From assembly GCF_900258035.1 (NCBI RefSeq), contig NZ_OGTP01000008.1:62001-126000 (forward strand): a stretch of 64,000 bases of DNA, written 5' to 3'. Shown here in pieces: positions 8,989 to 17,844 of the stretch. The position numbers were made by a program, and so were the translations under genes. The DNA comes from Caballeronia novacaledonica. GTDB taxonomy: Bacteria; Pseudomonadota; Gammaproteobacteria; Burkholderiales; Burkholderiaceae. The stretch's first letter is position 1; every line of letters starts with the position of its first letter. A model generated the notes under the pieces. It was not told where the DNA came from. It was given only the letters and a program-made list of their open reading frames with translations, and did not search any database.

Positions 8989-9279
8989 ATGAAACCGTCC
9001 GCCGCCCTGCAAGCTCATCGTGAGGAAATTCGTCGCGTCGTCGAAGCGCATCATGCGTCGAACGCGCGTGTTTTTGGTTCCGTCGCTCGCGGAGAAGATA
9101 CCGACGAGAGCGACCTCGACTTGCTCATCGACCCGACTCCGAGAACCTCGCTTCTCGACATTGGCGCTATTCGCCACGAGTTGCGAGAATTGCTCGGAGT
9201 AACTGCCGATGTCCTGACTCCGGGTGCGTTGCCCGACCGAACTCGCAATGCAATCATCGCAGGCGCCATTCCGGTATGA
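8989..9279 (+). CDS. MntA-type nucleotidyltransferase antitoxin
   Basis: A 96-residue minimal nucleotidyltransferase with the catalytic GSVARGEDTDESDLDLLID (GSxARG and DxD). Proteins of this size paired with a HEPN partner are MntA antitoxins that neutralise HepT by AMPylating it. The following HEPN gene overlaps by 4 bases (ATGA), supporting one operon. An in-frame TTG at 8965 would add eight residues, but ATG 8989 fits the family length better. The partner toxin is frameshifted, so the pair may be decaying. Confidence 0.85.
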   Translation: MKPSAALQAHREEIRRVVEAHHASNARVFGSVARGEDTDESDLDLLIDPTPRTSLLDIGAIRHELRELLGVTADVLTPGALPDRTRNAIIAGAIPV

Positions 9280-9645
9280 GCCGGGACGCGCTTACGCTAC
9301 GCGAATACGTCGATCACGTCATTACGGCGATCGGACGTATCGCGCGCTATACCGACGGACTGGACGAAGCAGCCTTCGGCGATGACGAGCTGGTGCAGGA
9401 CGCGGTGATCCGCAACATCGAAGTCATCGGCGAAGCGTGCCGAAATATCCGTCGATATTTTCCTGCTTTCGTCGCCCGGCATCCCGAAGTGCCGTTCCAG
9501 TCCCGCGTGCGAGATGCGCAACGCGCTTTCGCATGGCTACCATAAGATCGATTTCGGTGTCGTCTGGGTGACGGTTCGTGAAGACCTGCCCGCTCTTGGC
9601 AAACAGTTCGAGTCACTCGCCGCCGAGTTGAGCGACGCGAATTAG
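9276..9645 (+). pseudogene. HepT-like HEPN toxin, frameshifted
   Basis: The first frame (9276-9545) encodes a HEPN/DUF86 N-terminus ending at VPFQ, then goes out of frame and stops. The rest of the family sequence continues in the next frame: EMRNALSHGYHKIDFGVVW and on to a stop at 9643-9645. The second part holds the RNase motif R-x4-H (RNALSH), so the first-frame product lacks the catalytic residues. Removing one base near 9501 would restore a protein of about 122 residues. Alternatives are a sequencing error, true decay that leaves the antitoxin, or programmed frameshifting. Confidence 0.8.
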
Positions 9646-9650
9646 CGGTA

Positions 9651-9669
9651 TTGGAGCAAGTTGTTCCAA
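9651..9669. promoter_or_regulatory. Palindrome TTGGAGCAA-G-TTGTTCCAA
   Basis: Two 9-base arms pair at 8 of 9 positions around a single central base. It lies just after the hepT remnant and 122 bases before malate synthase. It could be an operator for glcB or a weak terminator of the toxin-antitoxin operon; no T-run follows. Confidence 0.35.
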
Positions 9670-9790
9670 CGACGACTCCAGGCACACCGCTTGCACCTCC
9701 CCCGCGCTTCGATCCTCCCCCAAGACGCGCTACCATAGGCATCAGCCCATTCCCCAAACCCCCGTAGCAGCAAACTCAGCCGGAGTGCCC

Positions 9791-11968
9791 ATGACCGACA
9801 TGATCAAACAACACGGCCTGCAGGTCGACGCGAGTCTCGCGAAGTTCGTCGATGAAGAAGCCATCCCCGGCACCGGCGTCGACAGCGCGTCCTTCTGGAA
9901 AGGATTCGATGCCATCGTCCACGATCTCGCGCCGAAGAACCGCGCGTTGCTCGCCGAGCGCGACCGCCTCCAGACCGAGCTCGACAACTGGCATCGCAGC
10001 AATCCCGGTCCGGTGCGCGACCTGCGCGGCTATCGCAAGTTTCTCGAAGAGATCGGCTATATCGTGTCCGCGCCCGCGCATGTGCAGGCGAGCACCGCCA
10101 ACGTCGATCGCGAAATCGCCGAGCAGGCCGGCCCGCAACTCGTCGTGCCGCTCTCGAACCTGCGCTATGCGCTCAACGCCGCCAACGCGCGCTGGGGCAG
10201 CCTCTACGATGCGCTCTACGGCACCGATGCCATCGACGAAAGCGACGGCGCCGAGCGCACCGCGCAGTTCAATCCGAAGCGCGGCGCGAAGGTGATCGCG
10301 TATGCGCGCGCGTTCCTCGACGACAACGCGCCCCTCGCGCACGGCTCGCACACCGACGCGACGAAGTACGCCGTCGAACAGGGCGCGCTCGTCGTCACGC
10401 TGAAGGAAGGCGGCAAGAGCGGCCTCGCCAACGCCGAGCAGTTCGCGGGCTATCAGGGCGACCCGAAGGAACCGGCCGCCATCCTGCTCAAGCACAACGA
10501 CCTGCACTTCGAGATCCAGATCGACGCGAGCAACTCCATCGGCAAGACGGATGCCGCGCACGTGAAGGACGTGCTGATGGAAGCGGCGGTCAGCACGATC
10601 ATCGACTGCGAGGATTCGGTCGCCGCCGTCGATGCCGCCGACAAGACGCAGCTCTATCGCAACTGGCTCGGGCTGATGCAGGGCCATCTCGCCGAGCAGG
10701 TGACGAAGAACGGCAAGTCCTTCACGCGCAGCATGAACCCGGATCGCGAATACACCGCGCCGAACGGCTCGACCCTCAAGCTGCACGGACGTTCGCTCCT
10801 GTTCGTGCGCAACGTCGGCCATCTGATGACGAACCCCGCCGTGCTCGACCACGACGGCAACGAGATTCCCGAAGGCATCCTCGACGCCGTGATGACCACG
10901 CTCGGCGCCATGCACGATCTGAAGAACAAGATGAACTCGCGCACGGGTTCCATCTATATCGTGAAGCCGAAGATGCACGGCCCCGCCGAAGTGGCGTTCG
11001 CGGACGAGCTTTTCTCGCGCGTCGAAGACCTGCTCGGCCTGCCGCGTCACACCATCAAGATGGGCATCATGGACGAGGAGCGCCGCACGAGCGTCAACCT
11101 CAAGGCGTGCATCGCGGCGGCGGGCGCGCGGGTCGCGTTCATCAACACGGGCTTTCTCGACCGCACCGGCGACGAAATGCATTCGTCGATGGAAGCCGGC
11201 CCGATGATGCGCAAAGGCGACATGAAGTCGTCGAAGTGGATCGGCTCGTATGAGCGCAACAACGTGCTCGTCGGGCTGAACACCGGCTTGCGCGGACGCG
11301 CGCAGATCGGCAAGGGCATGTGGGCGATGCCCGATCTCATGCACGCGATGCTCGAACAGAAGATCGCGCATCCGAAGGCCGGCGCGAACACCGCATGGGT
11401 GCCCTCGCCCACCGCGGCCACGCTGCACGCGCTGCACTATCACATGGTCGATGTGCAGCAGGTCCAGCAGGAACTCGAAAGCATCGACTACGACAGCCAG
11501 AAGAACGAACTGCTCGACGGCCTCCTGACGATTCCCGTCGTCGACAAGCCAACGTGGTCGGAAGAAGACTTAAAAAACGAAATCGAGAACAACGCGCAGG
11601 GCATTCTCGGTTATGTCGTGCGCTGGGTCGATTCGGGCGTCGGCTGCTCGAAGGTGCCGGACATTCACGATGTCGGCCTGATGGAAGACCGCGCGACCTT
11701 GCGCATTTCGAGCCAGCACATTGCGAACTGGCTGCGCCACGGCATCGTCACGGAAGAGCAGGTTCGTCAGACGCTCGAACGCATGGCCGCCGTCGTCGAC
11801 AAGCAGAACGAAGCCGATCCGACCTATCGCCCGATGGCGCCCTCGTTCGACAGCTCGTTCGCCTTCAAGGCCGCGTGCGCGCTCGTGTTCGAAGGACGCA
11901 CGCAACCGAGCGGTTATACGGAACCGCTGCTGCACAAGTTCCGTTTAGCGGCGAAGCAATCGATGTAA
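9791..11968 (+). CDS. glcB: Malate synthase G
   Basis: It condenses glyoxylate and acetyl-CoA to malate in the glyoxylate bypass or glycolate use. The 725-residue length matches the monomeric G isoform (about 723). Family signatures include [13 protein letters not shown] near residue 276, the start [12 protein letters not shown], and the C-terminal [14 protein letters not shown] 9791 is preferred over the in-frame GTG at 9785 because GGAG lies 6 bases before it. No glycolate oxidase or isocitrate lyase is next to it, so it stands alone. The palindrome at 9651 is a possible control site. Confidence 0.95.
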   Translation: MTDMIKQHGLQVDASLAKFVDEEAIPGTGVDSASFWKGFDAIVHDLAPKNRALLAERDRLQTELDNWHRSNPGPVRDLRGYRKFLEEIGYIVSAPAHVQASTANVDREIAEQAGPQLVVPLSNLRYALNAANARWGSLYDALYGTDAIDESDGAERTAQFNPKRGAKVIAYARAFLDDNAPLAHGSHTDATKYAVEQGALVVTLKEGGKSGLANAEQFAGYQGDPKEPAAILLKHNDLHFEIQIDASNSIGKTDAAHVKDVLMEAAVSTIIDCEDSVAAVDAADKTQLYRNWLGLMQGHLAEQVTKNGKSFTRSMNPDREYTAPNGSTLKLHGRSLLFVRNVGHLMTNPAVLDHDGNEIPEGILDAVMTTLGAMHDLKNKMNSRTGSIYIVKPKMHGPAEVAFADELFSRVEDLLGLPRHTIKMGIMDEERRTSVNLKACIAAAGARVAFINTGFLDRTGDEMHSSMEAGPMMRKGDMKSSKWIGSYERNNVLVGLNTGLRGRAQIGKGMWAMPDLMHAMLEQKIAHPKAGANTAWVPSPTAATLHALHYHMVDVQQVQQELESIDYDSQKNELLDGLLTIPVVDKPTWSEEDLKNEIENNAQGILGYVVRWVDSGVGCSKVPDIHDVGLMEDRATLRISSQHIANWLRHGIVTEEQVRQTLERMAAVVDKQNEADPTYRPMAPSFDSSFAFKAACALVFEGRTQPSGYTEPLLHKFRLAAKQSM

Positions 11969-11987
11969 AGCGGCAAGCGGCGGCGGA

Positions 11988-12173
11988 TCACTGCTCCGAC
12001 CAGAGCTTGCCCGCCGTCGCCCAGTTCTCGCGCTTCACGTCGGTCAAGATGATATCGACCGAACCCGGCTCGCAGCCGAGCGTTTCGCACGTCGTGCGCG
12101 TGATCGCCTCGACGAACTTGCGCTTCTCTTCCTGCGTGCGGCCTTCGAACAGTTGAATGTTGAATGTCGGCAT
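11988..12173 (-). CDS. 4-oxalocrotonate tautomerase family protein
   Basis: A 61-residue protein beginning MPTFNIQLFEGRT, so Pro1 of the mature enzyme is the likely general base that moves protons in keto-enol tautomerisation. The length is that of the small hexameric 4-OT family. ATG 12173 has GGAG upstream on the reverse strand; the longer frame to 12218 would bury the catalytic proline. It is the third gene of a leftward set with the class II aldolase (25 bases upstream) and the urea transporter. The shared pathway is unknown. Confidence 0.85.
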   Translation of the reverse strand: MPTFNIQLFEGRTQEEKRKFVEAITRTTCETLGCEPGSVDIILTDVKRENWATAGKLWSEQ

Positions 12174-12198
12174 TGCGTCGATCTCCAGTGAGTTGAAT

Positions 12199-12975
12199 TC
12201 AGTCGCGATACGACGCATCGATGCGGTCGAGCTTGCGCACTAGCGCAGGCCATTCGAGTGCGCCTTCGATGGCGTCGTCGTCGTGCAGTTGCGCCGCCGT
12301 GTTCGTGACGACGTCCGGCGTCGGCACGATCATCTTGCTCACGCCGGCGAGCGCGCGAAGTTGAATACCGCATGCCTTGACGAGCATATCCATCAGCACA
12401 TAAGCCTCGGCGATAGTGCGCCCGAGCGTGAGCGGCCCGTGATTGCGCAACAGCATCGCGCGATGCGCGCCGAGACTCGCGACGAGGCGTTCGCCTTCCG
12501 CCGGCGAAAACGCGATGCCTTCGTAGTCGTGATACGCGAGATGGCCGTGAAAGCGCATCGCGTGTTGCGATGCGGGCAGCAAGCCATGCGGTTGCGCCGA
12601 GACGGCAATCGCCTCGCGCACGTGCAGATGCATCACGCACAACGCGTCTTCCCGCGCGGCGTGCACCGCGCCGTGCAGCGCGAAACCCGTCGCGTTCACC
12701 GGATGCGCGCTTTCGCCGATCACGTTGCCGTCGATATCGATTTTCACGAGATTCGACGCCGTGACTTCATCGAACGAAAGCCCGAACGGATTGATCAGAA
12801 ATCGCCCCGGCTCGCCCGGCACGCTCGCGGAAATGTGCGTGTAGACGATATCGTCCCAGCCGTTGAGCGCGACGAGCCGGTACGCGGCGGCAAGTTCGAC
12901 GCGCGTGGCCTGTTCGGCGGCCGAGCGCGGCGCGCTTTCCGCGATCCTGCGCTCAGGCGTGTGGGTGAACGACAT
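12199..12975 (-). CDS. Class II aldolase/adducin family protein
   Basis: A 258-residue zinc-dependent class II aldolase-fold protein. The visible metal-binding histidines are in CVMHLHVREA and in LLRNHGPLTLG. The opening VALNGWDDIVYTHISAS is typical of the branch often annotated as class II aldolase/adducin near amino acid or sugar acid catabolism genes. ATG 12975 is preceded by AAGGAG and overlaps the end of the urea transporter gene by 23 bases. The substrate cannot be deduced. Its partner tautomerase suggests a keto or hydroxy acid. Confidence 0.85.
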   Translation of the reverse strand: MSFTHTPERRIAESAPRSAAEQATRVELAAAYRLVALNGWDDIVYTHISASVPGEPGRFLINPFGLSFDEVTASNLVKIDIDGNVIGESAHPVNATGFALHGAVHAAREDALCVMHLHVREAIAVSAQPHGLLPASQHAMRFHGHLAYHDYEGIAFSPAEGERLVASLGAHRAMLLRNHGPLTLGRTIAEAYVLMDMLVKACGIQLRALAGVSKMIVPTPDVVTNTAAQLHDDDAIEGALEWPALVRKLDRIDASYRD

Positions 12976-13864
12976 GCGAATCTCCTTGTTTCGATGTTCG
13001 GGACAAGCGCCGCTGCAAAGCGATCGCCGCCCACGACGCCAGCACGAACGGCGCGGTCAATGCGGCGATGCCGATGCAATCGATCACGCGCTCCATCAAC
13101 ACCGCCGCGACGATCGCGATGATCGCATAGCGTTTGCCGAGCGGCGCGGCTGCGAGCGCGGCAAGCGCCGCGTTGAAGCCGCATGCGCCCGAGAGCACGA
13201 CGGCATCGCTCGCGCCGCCGAGTCCGTGCAGTGTCGCGCCGAGCGCGCTGCCCGCGAGCGCCCAGCCCGCCTGCGATGGCCGCGACGCGAACAATCCCGC
13301 CGCGATCAACGCGCCCGCGAGCGCGCCGGTCGCGAACGTGATCGGCGCGAGACCCGCGAATGCGGCCTGAAGCATCGGGACGAAGCCGGCGGCGACTTGC
13401 GGAATCGCGCCCGTGTCGCCGCGATCGGCAAAGAACGGCAGCCAGCACCACGTCACGATGATCGCGGGACTGGAAAAGATCGGCAACCGATGGCGCGAGA
13501 GAAGGCGCGAGAGCTTGCTGGCGAGGAATGTCGCGAACATCGCCGCGACGATCGCGACGGCCGTCGCCTGCGACGCATCGCCGATGAACGCGAATGCGGC
13601 GAGCGCGGCGAGCGCGCCGTTGAAGCCGTAGAGATCGTCGCGAAAGGCGGGCGCGTCGTCATCGTCGATGATCACGCTGATGACATTGCCCGTCAGCGTG
13701 CCGATCAGCAGGCCGCACGCGAGGCGCGGGCTGGCGGACAGGACCGCGAGGAACAGCAGCGCGCCGGTCGCGGCATTGCGCTGGAGCACGATTTGCCCCA
13801 TCGCGCGGGCGAAGCTGCGAATCTGGTCGCCGAAGACGGCGTTCGAATGGAGAGCGGAGGACAT
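12953..13864 (-). CDS. Urea transporter family membrane protein
   Basis: A 303-residue, very hydrophobic protein of the UT/Yut family, which forms urea channels. The twofold family repeat is visible: LYGFNGALAALAAF in the first half and GACGFNAALAALAA in the second. The opening GQIVLQRNAATGALLFLAVL is typical. ATG 13864 was chosen because the frame before it has no membrane or family sequence. It overlaps the aldolase start, so the two are co-transcribed. No urease genes are in the window, so the solute may be a short amide rather than urea. Confidence 0.8.
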   Translation of the reverse strand: MSSALHSNAVFGDQIRSFARAMGQIVLQRNAATGALLFLAVLSASPRLACGLLIGTLTGNVISVIIDDDDAPAFRDDLYGFNGALAALAAFAFIGDASQATAVAIVAAMFATFLASKLSRLLSRHRLPIFSSPAIIVTWCWLPFFADRGDTGAIPQVAAGFVPMLQAAFAGLAPITFATGALAGALIAAGLFASRPSQAGWALAGSALGATLHGLGGASDAVVLSGACGFNAALAALAAAPLGKRYAIIAIVAAVLMERVIDCIGIAALTAPFVLASWAAIALQRRLSRTSKQGDSHVVHPHA

Positions 13865-13996
13865 GCTGGGCGGCGACGGCACGGGAAGCCGCCAGCATAA
13901 AGCAGTCGGCGCGCGCCGGGCGGCGGCGGGCCGAATAACCTGTATGCGGGTTGAAGCAGAAGGCGCGGCGAATGTCGCGCCGAAGGGCAATGACGC

Positions 13997-14230
13997 TTAG
14001 TTGAAGGCCATCGGAACGAGCGGCGACTGATCGCCGACGCCCGGATTCGCCAGCGACATTTCCGAGCTCATCTTCACCATTTCCGTGACGTTTTCACGGA
14101 AATTCGGGTGGCTTTCCCAAGTGATGTAGCTCGCGTCCATGACGGCGGACAGCGTGAGCAGGGCAAAAGCGACTTTTTCGATGACTTCGTAACGGCGGCG
14201 CATGATCGGGTCCTGAAAACTTTGCGACAT
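13997..14230 (-). CDS. Small protein of unknown function, one hydrophobic segment
   Basis: A 77-residue protein, not recognised. After a basic stretch (MRRRYEVIEK) it has one moderately hydrophobic segment (VAFALLTLSAVMDASYI) and an acidic, Met-rich tail. Met10 is an alternative start. The ribosome site is weak, but the reading frame looks protein-like and fills an otherwise empty stretch between the urea transporter and the divergent GGDEF gene. Confidence 0.5.
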   Translation of the reverse strand: MSQSFQDPIMRRRYEVIEKVAFALLTLSAVMDASYITWESHPNFRENVTEMVKMSSEMSLANPGVGDQSPLVPMAFN

Positions 14231-14417
14231 TGTAACAAATTTAAGGGTTTTCCCCTAGTCTTATGTTGCAATGCCGCAAATCGCCCGTCGTTATTGCGGT
14301 TGCGCTCCGGCCCTCTTTCGCCGAATGCCTAAAGTTCCGACGCGAACGACCGTTATCCGATGTGTGGTCTGGCTTTCCCGCGAGGATTCAGCCGCCGGAC
14401 CGCCGCCGGAATCCAAC

Positions 14418-15581
14418 ATGGACCAACAAACTGAGGTGTTCACCCTGCCGCGCGGACGTGCGGCGACATGGTTGCTGCACGCGGGAGCCGACATTCCCCG
14501 CGCGATTCGTGTCGCCCTCGTCGGGAGCCTGTTCGGCACGCTGCCGATTTTCGCGGGCGGCGTGCTGAACACGGCCGCTGTCGCGTGGGTGCTGGATCGC
14601 CGGCATCCGACGACGGCCTTCCACATCTGGCTCGCGCTCGAAATCGCCGTGTGTCTCTTGCGGCTCTTCGTGCTCGTCGTCGCACGGCGTCGTGCGCGCG
14701 CGCGCAAATCCACGCTGACCGATACCTACGTGCTGCTCGCGCCGCTGTGGGGCGCGACGGTCGGCTACGGCGCGCTCGTCTCCGTGCTGTCGGGCGACTG
14801 GATCGCCGCGACGCTCTCGTTTCTATCGGCGGCGGCGATGGTCGGCGGCATCTGCTTCCGCAATTTCGGCGCGCCGCGTCTCGTCGCGGTGATGATCTTT
14901 CTGTCGCTCGGACCGTGCTGCATCGGCGCGGTGCTGGCGGGCGAGCCGACGCTCTGGCTCACGCTGCTGCAAATTCCCTTCTATCTCTTCGCGATGAGCG
15001 CCGCCGCATGGCGTCTGAACGGCATGCTCGTTTCGACGATGAAAGCCGAGCAGGAAAACGACCGCCGCGCGCGCCACGACGAACTGACCGGCCTGCTGAA
15101 TCGCGCGGGCCTGTTCCAGGCCGTGCGTTCGCGCGATTCCGGCCATGCGCGCGACCGCGCGGGCACCGCCCTGCTCTATCTCGATCTCGACGGCTTCAAG
15201 GCCGTCAACGACGCCCACGGCCACGAAGTCGGCGACACGCTGCTCGCGCTCGCCGCGCGGCGCTTGCGGCATCTGTCGGGAGAAGGATCGCGGGTCGCGC
15301 GGCTCGGCGGCGACGAGTTCGTGATCGTCACGCCGCCGCACGCCGATCCGCTGGCGCTGGCGGATGTCATCGTGCGCGAGTTGTCGAAGCCGTTTCTCAC
15401 CGACGGCGGCGTGACGCTCGAAATCGGCGTGAGCATCGGCATCGCGATGTTCGACCACGATCACGACGAACTCGACGGCGTGCTGCGCGACGCCGACAAC
15501 GCGCTCTACGAGGCCAAGCGCGCGGGAAAAAACCGCTGGGTTTCGCCGGGCGTGCGCGAACCGGTCGGGCTCGTCGCCTGA
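14418..15581 (+). CDS. Membrane-bound GGDEF diguanylate cyclase
   Basis: A 387-residue protein. Residues 30-205 contain several membrane segments forming an unassigned sensor, and residues about 220-375 form a GGDEF domain with the active motif RLGGDEFVIV. It should make cyclic-di-GMP from GTP and so affect biofilm or motility. No EAL domain is present, and no RxxD inhibitory site is evident just before the GGDEF motif. ATG 14418 was chosen because the longer frame to 14271 adds an atypical basic stretch. The gene converges on the M23 peptidase with only 4 bases between. Confidence 0.88.
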   Translation: MDQQTEVFTLPRGRAATWLLHAGADIPRAIRVALVGSLFGTLPIFAGGVLNTAAVAWVLDRRHPTTAFHIWLALEIAVCLLRLFVLVVARRRARARKSTLTDTYVLLAPLWGATVGYGALVSVLSGDWIAATLSFLSAAAMVGGICFRNFGAPRLVAVMIFLSLGPCCIGAVLAGEPTLWLTLLQIPFYLFAMSAAAWRLNGMLVSTMKAEQENDRRARHDELTGLLNRAGLFQAVRSRDSGHARDRAGTALLYLDLDGFKAVNDAHGHEVGDTLLALAARRLRHLSGEGSRVARLGGDEFVIVTPPHADPLALADVIVRELSKPFLTDGGVTLEIGVSIGIAMFDHDHDELDGVLRDADNALYEAKRAGKNRWVSPGVREPVGLVA

Positions 15582-15585
15582 ATCG

Positions 15586-16557
15586 TCAGCCGTTGAACGC
15601 GGCGCTCAGGCTTTCCGCTTCCTTCGCGAATCGCTGGCGTTCCTCGCCGTGCAGACGTTCGTCGCCGGGAAGATCGACGGTGAGCGGGTCCATCGCCACG
15701 TCGTCGACGTGAACTTCGTAGTGCAGATGCGGCCCCGTCGCCCAGCCGGTTTCGCCGACATAGCCGATCACCTGGCCGCGTTTCACCGCGCCGCCATTCC
15801 GAATGCCTTTCGCGAAGCGCGACAGATGCGCGTAGACGGTCGAATACGGCGGCGGATTCTCCAGCATGATCACCTTGCCGTAGCCGGTCTGTCTGCCGAC
15901 GAAAGTGACCGTGCCTTGCGCCGTCGCGCGGACCGGCGTGCCGATGGGCGCGGCCAGATCGACGCCGTCGTGACTTTGCCAGCGATGCGTGACCGGATCG
16001 AGCCGCCGCAGCGAAAAGTCCGACGATACGCGCGTGAACGCGACCGGATAACGCGAGATCGGGGGCTTTGTGCTCTTTCCGTCTATTGCGTAGTACCGCG
16101 CTTCGCCGCTCGGATCGCGATAAAGAAAGACGTCATGCGACGAAGAACCGGTCGTCAGGCGAACGGCGAGCGGCTCGTCGTCTTGCGGACGATCGTAGAC
16201 GACGCGCAGCGTGTCGCCTTTCCTGAGATCGCGGCGCAGATCGACCGTGCTCGCGAACGCCTCGGTCAGCGTCGCGATCGTGCCTTGATCGATGCCGAGA
16301 CTTTGCGCGGCGTCGGAGAAAGTCTGATCGACGGTCGCGCTCGCCGTGGTGCGCGCCGGCGCGGGCGGCGGGGCCGCGGGCGCTGGAGGCGCGGGGCTTC
16401 GTCTGAGCGACACGGCAGGCGCGTCCTTGTCGATGGCCGGCGCATGCGAACGATGCAGCGCGTTGCAGAGGACGACCGTGCAAACAGAACCGATCGCGCA
16501 AGTGAAAAGCAGTCTGCCTGCCTTGCCGGGCAAGGCGGTCGAAGGAGAAAACGGCAT
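15586..16557 (-). CDS. M23 family metallopeptidase, membrane anchored
   Basis: A 323-residue peptidoglycan endopeptidase or hydrolase activator. A hydrophobic anchor (LLFTCAIGSVCTVVLC) is followed by a Pro/Ala-rich linker, a region resembling the OapA/LysM-like part of MepM (LGIDQGTIATLTEAF, LRKGDTLRVVYD), and the M23 domain at about residues 205-290. The LytM zinc motifs are HDGVDLAAPIG and GPHLHYEVH. The start at 16557 is a choice; TTG 16665 would add 36 residues with no clear ribosome site for either. A perfect PmrA-like box lies about 130 bases upstream. Confidence 0.85.
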   Translation of the reverse strand: MPFSPSTALPGKAGRLLFTCAIGSVCTVVLCNALHRSHAPAIDKDAPAVSLRRSPAPPAPAAPPPAPARTTASATVDQTFSDAAQSLGIDQGTIATLTEAFASTVDLRRDLRKGDTLRVVYDRPQDDEPLAVRLTTGSSSHDVFLYRDPSGEARYYAIDGKSTKPPISRYPVAFTRVSSDFSLRRLDPVTHRWQSHDGVDLAAPIGTPVRATAQGTVTFVGRQTGYGKVIMLENPPPYSTVYAHLSRFAKGIRNGGAVKRGQVIGYVGETGWATGPHLHYEVHVDDVAMDPLTVDLPGDERLHGEERQRFAKEAESLSAAFNG

Positions 16558-16685
16558 CGGAGAAAGGCGGAACGTCAGAAGGCGCGTCGAGCGGAAAATC
16601 CACCGATTTGTTGCGAAATCGGGTTCATCGTCGGCGATCTCGTTGACATGCGAAAAAGGGACCAAACTGAGACTAAGAGAACATT

Positions 16686-16702
16686 CTTAAGTGAGTCTTA
16701 AG
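16686..16702. promoter_or_regulatory. Perfect PmrA-like box CTTAAG-N5-CTTAAG
   Basis: Two CTTAAG half-sites separated by five bases match the YTTAAK-N5-YTTAAK consensus of PmrA/BasR exactly. The box lies upstream of the M23 peptidase, a plausible envelope-stress target, and downstream of the AttH-like gene. Because CTTAAG is itself a palindrome, the orientation cannot be read. Confidence 0.45.
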
Positions 16703-16755
16703 CTGCCCCTTTTAGCGATTTCATCCGACGTTTGCCTGCATTTGCGTGCAGATAG

Positions 16756-17844
16756 TCAGTGCTTGTTCACTTCTAGCGTTTTCGCGTATCCCGTCAGTTC
16801 GAGATAACCGCGTCCGTTCCCGCCGTCGCCGCTCAACGTCACCGCGCCTTCCCAGTACAGCGCGCCGGTCGAATCGCGCGAGTCGAGTTCCTGATCGTCG
16901 ATGAGCGGATTCAACCGCCAGCGCATTTCCCCGACGCGCACGTTCATCGCCACCGGATAGACCGTGTTCGTGCGCGGCGAGCGCCATTGCCGCGCGGGCG
17001 CGAATTCGACATCGCCCGGTCCGAATTGCCGCGTCCGACCGTCGCGATCGCGCAGCGCGGCGTGCGCCCAGACCGCGTGTCCGTCGCGCGCGCGGACCTT
17101 GAAGGCCATCAACGCGGCGCCATCGTCGAGATTCGCGCCGAGCCAGTCCCAGCCCGCCGCATCCGACGACAACAACGTGCTCGACCATTCGTGATCGAGC
17201 CACGCGCGGCCCGTCACGGCGACGCTCGCATTCGTCTTCCCCGACGCCGATGGCCGCGTCACGCTGCCCGTCACCGCGAGTTGCGGCTCGCTGTAGTAAT
17301 AACTCGCCTGCTCCGGCGACGGCCCCTTGCGCGAATAGCCTTGCTCGCCCTGGAACATCGGCGGCTGCGTCGGCGCGAGCGTGAGATGGAGCGCGAAGCC
17401 GGCGGCATCGGCGACGACCGCATAGCGGCCGTCCGCTTCGCGCGTCATGCGCCACGCGTCGAGCTTGACGTCGGTGTTGCCGTCTTTCGCGTACGCAAGG
17501 CCGAAGCCCTGCCGCGCGACGTTCTGATCGTGCACGAGCCGTCCATACGCGGGATCGGACAACGCCGCGTGCGCGATGATCAACTGCGACGGATCGAACG
17601 CGCTTCCGCCCGGCGTCTTTCCCGTGTTCGAGCGAAAGAACGTGATCTGAAAACCCAGCGGCTGATGATCCGGCGTCTCCAGCCAGCCGGTCGCGTACCA
17701 CCATTCCGTGCGATACGGCGGATGCGCGCCGCTGTCCTTCGGCCATTCGATCGCGTGTCCCGGCACGACGGGCGCGAACGCGGCCTCGTCCGCGTGCGCC
17801 GTCGGCATCGCGGCAAACAGCAGCGCAAGCAGCAGTGCGCGCAT
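16756..17844 (-). CDS. AttH/CrtC lipocalin-like exported protein
   Basis: A 362-residue protein with a signal peptide (MRALLLALLFAAMPTAHA). It belongs to the AttH/carotenoid 1,2-hydratase-like double-lipocalin family, with the hallmarks RTEWWYATGWLE, QITFFRSN and DHEWSS. Its ATG overlaps the stop of the ABC permease gene (TGATG), so it is translationally coupled to the transporter. AttH-type proteins work with their ABC transporter in the periplasm on hydrophobic compounds. The ligand is unknown; with no carotenoid genes nearby, carotenoid hydration is unlikely. Confidence 0.85.
   Translation of the reverse strand: MRALLLALLFAAMPTAHADEAAFAPVVPGHAIEWPKDSGAHPPYRTEWWYATGWLETPDHQPLGFQITFFRSNTGKTPGGSAFDPSQLIIAHAALSDPAYGRLVHDQNVARQGFGLAYAKDGNTDVKLDAWRMTREADGRYAVVADAAGFALHLTLAPTQPPMFQGEQGYSRKGPSPEQASYYYSEPQLAVTGSVTRPSASGKTNASVAVTGRAWLDHEWSSTLLSSDAAGWDWLGANLDDGAALMAFKVRARDGHAVWAHAALRDRDGRTRQFGPGDVEFAPARQWRSPRTNTVYPVAMNVRVGEMRWRLNPLIDDQELDSRDSTGALYWEGAVTLSGDGGNGRGYLELTGYAKTLEVNKH

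Noticed and set aside
9776..11443. Reverse-strand 555-codon frame over malate synthase
   Set aside because: Antisense shadow; malate synthase G motifs run the full forward length.
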